Below, in pieces: positions 16,837 to 23,665 of a DNA stretch of 55,825 nucleotides. Numbering within the stretch: the stretch's first letter is position 1; each line of letters begins with the position of its first letter. The stretch is from Erysipelotrichaceae bacterium (lineage in GTDB: Bacteria > Bacillota_I > Bacilli_A > Acholeplasmatales > Anaeroplasmataceae), in the NCBI GenBank assembly GCA_015059145.1, contig SVAZ01000011.1, positions 1 to 55,825 of the forward strand. Direction: 5' to 3'. A program made the translations under genes and the position numbers. The notes under the pieces are model-generated. The model saw only the letters and a program-made list of their open reading frames with translations, made no database searches and was not told the origin of the DNA.

Positions 16837-17268
16837 ATGTTTGCTAAGCAGGTATCAATTTTCGTTGAAAATAAAAAGGGTAGTATTGCAAATGTTATTT
16901 CAGTTTTAGGTAAAAATGATATTAATATTAGAGCCTTATCAGTTGCTGATACAGCTGATTATGGTATTTTAAGATTAATCGTTAATAATCCTGAAAAGGC
17001 GCATGATATTTTAAAGGCTGAGGGCTATGTTTCTAAGCTTACTAATGTATTAGCCTTTGCTGTAGAAGATAAGCCTAATGGCTTAGGATGTGTTTTAGAT
17101 ATTTTAGGTCAAAATAATATTGAAATAACTTATATTTATTCATTTGTTGGTCATTATAAGGACCAAGCTATTGGTGTTATTAAGACAACTAATTTAGAGG
17201 AAACTAAGATTATCTTAGAAAAAAATAATGTAAAAACATTAAAATACGATGAAATATACAAAGATTAG
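16837..17268 (+). CDS. Tandem ACT-domain protein
   Basis: A 143-residue protein made of two ACT-like domains (about 5-70 and 72-141). The first begins QVSIFVENKKGSIANVISVL; the second has KPNGLGCVLDILGQNNI. ACT domains bind amino acids, so it may sense an aromatic amino acid and modulate the neighbouring enzymes; this is inferred from context. AAGGAGGAATAA precedes the ATG. No terminator follows; the T-box promoter starts ten bases after its stop. Confidence 0.85.
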   Translation: MFAKQVSIFVENKKGSIANVISVLGKNDINIRALSVADTADYGILRLIVNNPEKAHDILKAEGYVSKLTNVLAFAVEDKPNGLGCVLDILGQNNIEITYIYSFVGHYKDQAIGVIKTTNLEETKIILEKNNVKTLKYDEIYKD

Positions 17269-17277
17269 TTTATTTGA

Positions 17278-17306
17278 TTGACTTTTATTCTATTAAATGT
17301 TAAAAT
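17278..17306 (+). promoter_or_regulatory. Promoter of the T-box operon
   Basis: -35 TTGACT (17278-17283), 17-base spacer and TAAAAT (17301-17306) with TG at 17298-17299 as extended -10. Transcription would start near 17313, just before the T-box stem I. Confidence 0.75.
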
Positions 17307-17324
17307 TAACTAAATTTATTTTAA

Positions 17325-17553
17325 AGGCTATGATGAAAAACAAGTAGTATTTCTAGATGCTTATAGAGAGCTATCGTTAGGTGGAAGATAGTAGCAGCTA
17401 TTTATATGAATACATTTTCGGAGCTTCTTACTGAAATTATAGTAGGTAATGACGGGTTCGACCGTTATATCGTTAATGAGGCTATATTTATATAGCAAAT
17501 TAAGGTGGTACCACGATATAATCGTCCTTTCTTTTATAGAAAGGACTTTTTTA
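17325..17553 (+). promoter_or_regulatory. T-box riboswitch, probable tyrosine specifier
   Basis: A complete T-box leader. The loop-E element AGTA is at 17343-17346, a GGTGG apical loop at 17380-17384, and GAA (17408-17410) followed by specifier TAC (17411-17413) and a purine, which is the standard placement. The conserved T-box AAGGTGGTACCACG is at 17502-17515. The terminator stem is GTCCTTTCT (17524-17532) / AGAAAGGAC (17538-17546) plus T run. TAC reads tyrosine, so uncharged tRNA-Tyr should turn on the downstream genes. An alternative specifier register is less likely. Confidence 0.88.
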
Positions 17554-17573
17554 TTTGTAAAGGAGAGATTCAA

Positions 17574-19208
17574 ATGGTAATTACTAAAATATTAGAAAGA
17601 AACGCAGAGCTTTATGGTGATGAGGAATGCTTAGTAGAAATTAATCCTCAAAAAAAGCCAGAGGGCTATAGAACATGGCGTGAATTTAATCTTATTGAGC
17701 CTTCAAATTCTAAGGAATACAGAAGAAGCATTACTTGGAAGGAATTTGATTTGCAGGCTAATAGATTTGCAAATTTATTATTAAGTAAAGGTATTAAAAA
17801 GGGAGATAAGGTAGCAATTTTATTAATGAATTGCCTTGAGTGGCTTCCAATCTATTTTGGTGTATTAAAAACAGGTGCGCTTGCGGTACCTATGAATTAT
17901 CGTTATACATCAGATGAAATTAAGTATTGTCTTGATTTAGCTGATTGTAATGCTTTAGTGTTTGGTCCTGAATTTATTGGTCGTGTTGAGCCGATTGCTG
18001 ACCATACACCACTTGTTCAAACATTAATTTATGTAGGTACAGGAGATGTACCATTTGCAGATCATTATGATGATATTATCAATTATTTTGTATCTGAAAA
18101 GCCTAATGTTGAATTAAACGAAAATGACGAGGCTGCAATATATTTTTCTAGTGGTACAACCGGATTCCCTAAGGCAATCCTACATTTACATAAGGCTTTA
18201 GCTTGCTCTTGTGCAACAGAGCAAAAGCATCACTCTCAATCTCGTGAGGATGTATTCCTATGTATGCCACCTTTATATCATACAGGTGCTAAGATGCACT
18301 GGTTTGGTAGTTTGTTATCTGGAAGTAAGGCAGTATTATTAAGAGGAATAAAGCCTGAGTGGATATTTAATACAATATCTGAGGAAAAATGTACAATTGT
18401 ATGGCTATTAGTACCTTGGGCACAGGACATATTAGATTGTATCGATAGAGGAGAACTAAAGCTAGATGAATATGAGCTTGATCAATGGAGATTAATGCAC
18501 GTAGGTGCTCAGCCTGTTCCACCATCATTGATTCAAAGATGGAAGAAGGTATTTGCTAAGCATGATTATGATACTAATTATGGCTTAAGTGAATCTATTG
18601 GACCTGGCTGTGTGCATTTAGGTGTTGAAAATATTGACCATGTAGGTGCAATTGGTATTCCTGGTTATTTATGGGAATGTAAGATTGTAAATGACAAGGG
18701 TGAAGAGGTAGAGGCTGAGGACGTTGGCGAGCTTGCAGTTAAGGGTCCAGGAGTAATGGTATGCTATTATAAAAATCCTAAGGCAACTGAAGAGGTTTTA
18801 AAGGATGGCTGGTTATATACTGGTGATATGGCTAAAAAAGATAAGGATGGCTTTATTTATTTAGTTGATAGAAAGAAGGATGTAATCATTACTGGTGGTG
18901 AAAATATTTATCCAGTTCAAATTGAGGACTTCCTAAGAAAGCATGATAAGATAAAGGATGTTGCTGTTATTGGATTACCTGATAAGAGATTAGGTGAAAT
19001 TGCAGTGGCTATTATCGAGGCTAAGCAGGATATGGAGCTAACTGAGGAAGAGGTTAATAGCTTCTGCTTTGATTTACCAAGATATAAGAGACCTAAGCTT
19101 GTTATTTTTGATGCGGTTCCTAGAAATGCAACAGGTAAAATTGAAAAGCCAAGAATTAGAGAAAAATATTGTAAGAAGAGCTTGGTTGAGCTTCAAACAA
19201 CAGAGTAA
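17574..19208 (+). CDS. AMP-forming acyl/aryl-CoA ligase under T-box control
   Basis: A 544-residue ANL-superfamily acyl-CoA synthetase. The P-loop SSGTTGFPK is near 192, NYGLSES follows, YTGD is near 415, the hinge DRKKDVIITGGENIYP is near 430-445 and the catalytic Lys lies in NATGKIEK near 520. The true start is ATG 17574, after AAGGAGAG; the frame is open back into the T-box, but that part is leader RNA. Placement under a tyrosine-type T-box beside iorAB and paaK suggests an aromatic or amino-acid-derived acid as substrate (inference). Confidence 0.9.
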   Translation: MVITKILERNAELYGDEECLVEINPQKKPEGYRTWREFNLIEPSNSKEYRRSITWKEFDLQANRFANLLLSKGIKKGDKVAILLMNCLEWLPIYFGVLKTGALAVPMNYRYTSDEIKYCLDLADCNALVFGPEFIGRVEPIADHTPLVQTLIYVGTGDVPFADHYDDIINYFVSEKPNVELNENDEAAIYFSSGTTGFPKAILHLHKALACSCATEQKHHSQSREDVFLCMPPLYHTGAKMHWFGSLLSGSKAVLLRGIKPEWIFNTISEEKCTIVWLLVPWAQDILDCIDRGELKLDEYELDQWRLMHVGAQPVPPSLIQRWKKVFAKHDYDTNYGLSESIGPGCVHLGVENIDHVGAIGIPGYLWECKIVNDKGEEVEAEDVGELAVKGPGVMVCYYKNPKATEEVLKDGWLYTGDMAKKDKDGFIYLVDRKKDVIITGGENIYPVQIEDFLRKHDKIKDVAVIGLPDKRLGEIAVAIIEAKQDMELTEEEVNSFCFDLPRYKRPKLVIFDAVPRNATGKIEKPRIREKYCKKSLVELQTTE

Positions 19209-19225
19209 TAAAGGGAGAAAGAGTT

Positions 19226-20821
19226 ATGGAATTGTTTATTAAGATTTTATTAATCGTATTATTCTTTGCAGCAACAATTTATATTGGCTTCTATTGTCGA
19301 AAGAAGGCTGCAAATTCAAATGACTTTATGCTAGGAGGAAGAAGCGTAGGACCTTGGTTATCTGCGTTTGCATATGGTACTAGCTATTTCTCTGCAGTAA
19401 TATTTATTGGATATGCTGGTAGCTTCGGCTGGAAGTTTGGTGTATCTGCATTATGGATTGGTATAGGAAATGCTTTAGTTGGTTCACTACTTGCATGGGT
19501 GGTTTTAGGTAGAAGAACTCGATTAATTACTCAAAGGATGAATTCTGCAACGATGCCAGATTTCTTTGGTAAGAGATTTAATTCTAAGCCACTTAAAATA
19601 TTTGCTGCAGTAATTGTTTCAGTTTTCTTAATCCCTTATACAGCTGCGTTATATAATGGATTATCAAGCTTATTTGCAACAGCGTTTGGTTTTGATCAAT
19701 ACTTTGTATGGATTTTAATTATTTCAGTAATTACAGGTGTTTATGTTATTATTGGTGGATTGATGTCAACTGCTGTTAATTCATTTATCCAAGGCTTAAT
19801 AATGCTTGTTGGTATTGTTTTAGTAGTAATATTTGCTTTAAATGCTAATGGAGGCTTAATGGGCTCAATGGAGGCATTATCAAAGGAAGGATGGCAATTC
19901 TCATCAATTTTTGGTAGTGATCCTGTTCATTTAGTATTTGTTGTTATTTTAACTTCGTTAGGTACATGGGGATTACCTCAAATGGTTAGTAAGTTCTATT
20001 CTATTTCTAATGAAGCACAAATTAGAAAGGGAACTATTATCTCTACATTATTTGCGATAATAGTTGCTGGAGGCTGCTATTTCATAGGTGGCTTTGGTAG
20101 ATTATTTGTTGAGGCAACTGAGGCTGGCGCGCCTGTTGGTGGAACATCTAATGTTATTCCGCAAATGGTAACAAGCTTAATTGACAATAATATTTTAAAT
20201 GCATTAATGGTTGGCTTGGTTGTAGTTTTAGTATTAGCTGCATCTATGTCTACATTATCTTCCTTAGTAATTGCATCTGCATCAACAGTTGTTGTTGATT
20301 TAGTTGGCTCTTATAAGGAATTAGAGGAAAAGAAGAGAATGTGGCTATTAAGAGGCTTAATTGTAGCATTTATTGTTATTTCTGCTGCGTTAGCGATTTT
20401 CCAAATTTATGGACCAGAAAAGCTTACTAATGATATAGCTTCATTAATGGGTATTTCATGGGGTGCTATAAGTGGAGCATTCATCGGTCCTTTCTTATAT
20501 GGACTATATTGGAAGAAGACTACAAAGGCTTCTGTATGGGCATCATTTATTAGTGGTGTAGTTATAGCCCTAGCAAGTGTTGTTTTCAAATTTGCAGGCT
20601 TAGGAAGCAATGGTACATTCATTGGCACTTTCCTATCAGATTCAATCTATATGGGTGTAGTTGCAATGCTATTTAGCTTAATAATTGTTCCTGTTGTATC
20701 ATCATTTACAAAGGCTCCAGAGGAGGCATTCGTCAATGATTTATTCTCATGCTTTGAAGCTCAAGCAGCTAATGTAGTAGAAGCTAAGGAAGAGAAAATA
20801 GTAGATTTAAAGACAGAATAG
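19226..20821 (+). CDS. Sodium:solute symporter (SSS family)
   Basis: A 531-residue integral membrane transporter with about 13 predicted helices. It belongs to the SSS family (PutP/PanF type): DFMLGGRSVGPWLSAFAYGT near the start and IIGGLMSTAVNSFIQGLIM (about 175-193) are characteristic. Translation starts 17 bases after the ligase from an AAGGGAGAAAG site, so it is in the T-box operon. Uptake of tyrosine or another aromatic compound would fit that control, but family sequence alone does not fix the substrate. The C-terminal tail is acidic and cytoplasmic. No T-tailed terminator follows. Confidence 0.9.
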   Translation: MELFIKILLIVLFFAATIYIGFYCRKKAANSNDFMLGGRSVGPWLSAFAYGTSYFSAVIFIGYAGSFGWKFGVSALWIGIGNALVGSLLAWVVLGRRTRLITQRMNSATMPDFFGKRFNSKPLKIFAAVIVSVFLIPYTAALYNGLSSLFATAFGFDQYFVWILIISVITGVYVIIGGLMSTAVNSFIQGLIMLVGIVLVVIFALNANGGLMGSMEALSKEGWQFSSIFGSDPVHLVFVVILTSLGTWGLPQMVSKFYSISNEAQIRKGTIISTLFAIIVAGGCYFIGGFGRLFVEATEAGAPVGGTSNVIPQMVTSLIDNNILNALMVGLVVVLVLAASMSTLSSLVIASASTVVVDLVGSYKELEEKKRMWLLRGLIVAFIVISAALAIFQIYGPEKLTNDIASLMGISWGAISGAFIGPFLYGLYWKKTTKASVWASFISGVVIALASVVFKFAGLGSNGTFIGTFLSDSIYMGVVAMLFSLIIVPVVSSFTKAPEEAFVNDLFSCFEAQAANVVEAKEEKIVDLKTE

Positions 20822-20831
20822 CTTTTTATGG

Positions 20832-20860
20832 TTGTAAAGCAATATCTAGTATGATATAAT
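20832..20860 (+). promoter_or_regulatory. Promoter of the riboswitch-GGDEF transcript
   Basis: -35 TTGTAA (20832-20837), 17-base spacer and TATAAT (20855-20860), with TG at 20852-20853 as extended -10. Confidence 0.7.
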
Positions 20861-20891
20861 ATAATTGTAAAAGGCATGTATAATTTTAATA

Positions 20892-20958
20892 TTGGCAAAA
20901 TATTCGAAAGAATATGACGCAAAGCTATAGGGCCTTTAAAATGGTAGCCAGTTGCAAT
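20892..20958 (+). promoter_or_regulatory. c-di-GMP-I (GEMM-I) riboswitch aptamer
   Basis: The hallmarks are in order: GGCAAAA, a stem TATTC/GAATA capped by the tetraloop GAAA, GACGCAAAGC, then GGGCCT, and ATGGTAGCCAG with a TTGC closing the P1 helix against GCAA. The GAAA loop and the TAGCCAG receptor side are the docking pair of this class. A terminator hairpin follows before the ribosome site, so ligand probably controls read-through into the diguanylate cyclase gene. Confidence 0.92.
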
Positions 20959-20998
20959 TTATTAGATAATCTTTATTTTATTATTTATTAGATTTATT

Positions 20999-21033
20999 AA
21001 CCAGCTTTGTGTTGTATAAAGCTGGTTTTTTGT
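20999..21033 (+). terminator. Riboswitch expression-platform terminator
   Basis: Ten-base stem AACCAGCTTT (20999-21008) / AAAGCTGGTT (21018-21027) followed by TTTTTT, located between the aptamer and the GGDEF ribosome site. Confidence 0.85.
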
Positions 21034-21053
21034 CGTTTAAAGGGGGGTATAGT

Positions 21054-22112
21054 ATGTATAGAAATCGATTGATGCGTAGTCCATACTTTCGCGACTTACT
21101 ATTAGATGAATCACCAAACAATGTGGTTGATTCTTTAACTAAGGTTGTATCACGAAAATATATACTTAAATATATACAGCATTTAGTTTCAAGAAATGTT
21201 TCTTTTTCAATGAGTATAATTGATGTTGATAATTTTAAGCTTATCAATGATTATTATGGTCATATTGTTGGAGACCAAACATTAGAGATAATTGGTTCAA
21301 AGCTAATAGAATATGTTGGGAATAATGGTATTGTAGGTCGTTACGGTGGAGATGAATTTTTAGTTATTTATGAAAAAGATCATAACTATAATGATTTGTA
21401 TGATTTCTACTATGGCTTCTATGAGGGAGAAGCAGTATTTAGAAGATACATCGTTTTAGATAATGTTTCATTTTATATTACAGGAACTATAGGATCTGCA
21501 TCATTTCCTAAGGATGCTGATAATTATGCAGAATTAATGGAAAAGGCTGATAAGGCACTTTATCGCGGAAAAATGAAGGGAAGAAATTGCTTTATCATTT
21601 ATTCTGATGACAAGCATAGGGATATTGATACCTCTAGAATTATTAAGGAGCCTATCCATTTAATAATTGACAATCTGTCTAATGTTATGGATAATCAGCA
21701 TGATGCTGAAAGAGGTGCAAAAGCTGTTTTAAATTATATTAATGAGCGTCTTCAAAATACACATGCTGAGCATTTTGATAATGATTTTAAACCACTCGAG
21801 GGATCAAAGCTATCTATTGAAGGCTGTAATATAAACAGTAAAAATGTTAATGAGTTATTAGATCGTATTGGAATGTTTTCATCTAATGATTTAGATGAGG
21901 TTGAAATGATTTCTCAAGAGGTTTATCAGTTCTGTAGAAAAAATAATATTATTTCAATAATGATTTACAGGGTAAAGCTTAAGGATCAATATTTTGGGTA
22001 TTTTATACTTACTGATTCTGCGACTGAAAGAATATGGCAGGATGAGGATAGAGCATTATTAGTGGCAGCAGGAAAGATATATGCTTTAAATTCATTGTTC
22101 GATAAAAAATAG
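21054..22112 (+). CDS. GGDEF-domain diguanylate cyclase
   Basis: Makes c-di-GMP from two GTP. Of 352 residues, the GGDEF domain occupies about 25-185, with the catalytic loop YGGDEF near 97-102, intact substrate segments DVDNFKLINDYYGH before it and KADKALYRGKMKGRN after it. No RxxD inhibitory site stands five residues before GGDEF. No membrane helices or known sensor are visible; the C-terminal 165 residues may be a GAF-like domain (weak). The start is ATG 21054 after AAAGGGGGG; an upstream in-frame ATG at 21009 lies in the terminator. Transcription is under the c-di-GMP riboswitch. Confidence 0.93.
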   Translation: MYRNRLMRSPYFRDLLLDESPNNVVDSLTKVVSRKYILKYIQHLVSRNVSFSMSIIDVDNFKLINDYYGHIVGDQTLEIIGSKLIEYVGNNGIVGRYGGDEFLVIYEKDHNYNDLYDFYYGFYEGEAVFRRYIVLDNVSFYITGTIGSASFPKDADNYAELMEKADKALYRGKMKGRNCFIIYSDDKHRDIDTSRIIKEPIHLIIDNLSNVMDNQHDAERGAKAVLNYINERLQNTHAEHFDNDFKPLEGSKLSIEGCNINSKNVNELLDRIGMFSSNDLDEVEMISQEVYQFCRKNNIISIMIYRVKLKDQYFGYFILTDSATERIWQDEDRALLVAAGKIYALNSLFDKK

Positions 22113-22149
22113 AAAAAGAGCTAGTCATCATTTGTGACTGGCTCTTTTT
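22113..22149. terminator. Bidirectional terminator between GGDEF gene and yidD
   Basis: Fifteen-base stem with one G-T pair, AAAAAGAGC... (22113-22127) / ...GCTCTTTTT (22135-22149), ending transcripts from both sides. Confidence 0.85.
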
Positions 22150-22411
22150 CTTTATCAACATTTTCAGTTTCCGATAATGCTTGTTTTTCAGCCTTTGTTA
22201 GTGGGACTGGATCGTACCCACATTTAAAAAATCTATTACATTTGCATAACCTTTTTGTTACTAAGAAGGAGGCCTTTATAAAGCTAAACTTTTGGTAGCA
22301 CTCCTTAGCATATTGACTACATGTAGGTGTGTATCTACACCTTGGTGCTGTATTAGGTGATATCTTAGTTTGATACCAGCTGATAAGCTTGATTGGTAAT
22401 TTATTTTTCAT
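22121..22411 (-). CDS. yidD: Membrane protein insertion efficiency factor YidD
   Basis: A 96-residue YidD family protein, a membrane-associated helper of YidC-dependent insertion. The family core is intact: LISWYQTKISPNT, then PRCRYTPTCSQYAKECY, and KCNRFFKCGYDPVP near residue 70. In many bacteria it sits with rnpA/yidC, but here it is paired with a DJ-1 gene, whose stop it overlaps by 11 bases. The tail is acidic and low in complexity. Confidence 0.93.
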   Translation of the reverse strand: MKNKLPIKLISWYQTKISPNTAPRCRYTPTCSQYAKECYQKFSFIKASFLVTKRLCKCNRFFKCGYDPVPLTKAEKQALSETENVDKEKEPVTNDD

Positions 22412-22937
22412 AATAAATTTGTTGATGTACGTTGGCTAAAACCTCATCACCTGCAATTTTTTTAATAATTGCGTAGGCAAAATCAATTGCGTATGCTGCG
22501 CTTCTAGATGTAATTAAATTTCCATCGATAACAACTCCATCATCAGAATAGTTGCCACCAAAGTCATCATTCATAGAAGTGTAGCATGTATAGTTTTTCC
22601 CCTTTAAATATCCTAGCATACCTAAAATAGTAGGACCAGCACAAATAGTAGCAACCACCTTGTTGTTATCAATAAAGTGCTTGATAATTTCATGTACGTC
22701 TGTAGCAACACGTAAATGCTTAAAATGTGGACCTCCTGGAATTAAAAGAACATCGTATTCCTTGTAGTTTATATTTTCTAATTTCTCTATATTTGTAAGA
22801 GCTATATTGTGGCAGCCAGTAACAACATCCTTATCAGATGCGATAGTAAGCTCTATTTTTGCTCTACGTAAAAGTGCGAATGGTGCCATTGCCTCAAGCT
22901 CCTCAAATTTATCGAAAATAATAGCTAATACCTTCAT
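22401..22937 (-). CDS. DJ-1/PfpI family protein
   Basis: A 178-residue DJ-1/ThiJ/PfpI-fold protein. The nucleophile elbow ATICAGPTILG carries the conserved Cys, IPGGPHFKHL precedes it, and EELEAMAPFALLRRAKIE is the N-terminal signature of the YajL/DJ-1 branch. Proposed roles include deglycase or chaperone action under oxidative stress; which applies here is unknown. It is transcribed with yidD from a reverse extended -10 promoter, and GGAGG lies nine bases before its ATG. Confidence 0.92.
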   Translation of the reverse strand: MKVLAIIFDKFEELEAMAPFALLRRAKIELTIASDKDVVTGCHNIALTNIEKLENINYKEYDVLLIPGGPHFKHLRVATDVHEIIKHFIDNNKVVATICAGPTILGMLGYLKGKNYTCYTSMNDDFGGNYSDDGVVIDGNLITSRSAAYAIDFAYAIIKKIAGDEVLANVHQQIYYEK

Positions 22938-22963
22938 ACATGTAATCCTCCTTGAATAATATA

Positions 22964-22972
22964 ATTATAGCA
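22964..22972 (-). promoter_or_regulatory. Extended -10 promoter of the DJ-1/yidD operon
   Basis: Reverse-strand TGCTATAAT, placed 27 bases before the DJ-1 start codon. The -35 is not obvious, as is common with extended -10 promoters. Confidence 0.6.
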
Positions 22973-23003
22973 AAAATAGATTTTAAAATAAATAGTGTTT
23001 AGA

Positions 23004-23030
23004 ACTTATTTTATTAATGCTCATATAATA
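23004..23030 (+). promoter_or_regulatory. Candidate sporulation-sigma promoter of cotE
   Basis: GAAC with AC at 23004-23005, a 16-base spacer and CATATAATA (23022-23030). This matches the mother-cell pattern AC - CATAnnnTA used by SigK and resembles the SigE -10. TATAAT is embedded in it, so a vegetative promoter cannot be excluded. Confidence 0.5.
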
Positions 23031-23050
23031 AATGTAGGGAGGTATGTATA

Positions 23051-23566
23051 ATGAATGAAGTCCGTGAAATAGTTACCAAGGCAGTAGTGGCTAAGGGAAA
23101 AAAGGTCATGCATATTTCCCACCAGCTAAAAACTACTGCCAATCCTTATTCCATACTAGGCTGCTGGATTATTAATCATGAATTTGAAGCTAATAAAAAG
23201 GAAAGCTTGGTAAATATAGATGGTACACTAGAGGTTAATATTTGGTATTCAACTGAGGAAAACACAAAGACTGATGTCCTAAGAGAAAGAATTAGCTATC
23301 ACAAGGATATTAAGGTTAAAAAAATAGTTAATAACTATATGAAAAACAGTGATGATGTAATTGCTAAAATCCTTAAACATCCTACTGTGACAAGCGCGAA
23401 AATAATAGATGATGTTATTCATTTAGACATTGAGCTTGAAATTCTAGCTGAGGTTATTGGTGAAACTAAAATGCAGGTAACTGTATTCTTACCAATCGAA
23501 AGCCAGGATGAGGATATTGATGATTTAGATATTGAAGTTAATGAAGAATTTTTAAATGGCAAATAA
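23051..23566 (+). CDS. cotE: Outer spore coat morphogenetic protein CotE
   Basis: Organises the outer layer of the endospore coat. The 171-residue protein closely follows Bacillus CotE: REIVTKAVVAKGKKV at the N terminus, SILGCWIINHEFEA, LEVNIWYSTEENTKTDVL, and ILAEVIGETKMQVTV, then an acidic tail (DEDIDDLDIEVNEE). Its location upstream of mutS-mutL matches the Bacillus order, although here another gene lies between. GGGAGG precedes the ATG and a mother-cell type promoter is likely. Confidence 0.93.
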   Translation: MNEVREIVTKAVVAKGKKVMHISHQLKTTANPYSILGCWIINHEFEANKKESLVNIDGTLEVNIWYSTEENTKTDVLRERISYHKDIKVKKIVNNYMKNSDDVIAKILKHPTVTSAKIIDDVIHLDIELEILAEVIGETKMQVTVFLPIESQDEDIDDLDIEVNEEFLNGK

Positions 23567-23576
23567 ATATTGAAAA

Positions 23577-23600
23577 ACAAGGCTAATTAGCCTTTTTTTC
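23577..23600 (+). terminator. Intrinsic terminator after cotE
   Basis: Stem AAGGCT (23579-23584) / AGCCTT (23589-23594) with loop AATT and a T run. It separates cotE from the mutS operon. Confidence 0.75.
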
Positions 23601-23613
23601 TTGTATTTTAATG

Positions 23614-23638
23614 CTTTATATTATATCATAATATAAAG
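23614..23638. promoter_or_regulatory. Perfect 25-bp palindrome upstream of the mutSL operon
   Basis: CTTTATATTAT-ATC-ATAATATAAAG has 11-bp arms around a 3-base centre. It lies between the cotE terminator and the ribosome site of the next gene and is not followed by a T run, so it looks more like an operator or 5' leader hairpin than a terminator. Confidence 0.5.
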
Positions 23639-23665
23639 GCTTGATTTTTGGGGGAGGTCTGCAAA

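Noticed and set aside
17505-17573. N-terminal extension of the acyl-CoA ligase by 23 codons
   Set aside because: The extension is the T-box antiterminator and terminator read as protein; a proper ribosome site precedes ATG 17574.
21009-21053. N-terminal extension of the GGDEF protein
   Set aside because: The upstream ATG lies in the loop of the riboswitch terminator; AAAGGGGGG precedes ATG 21054.
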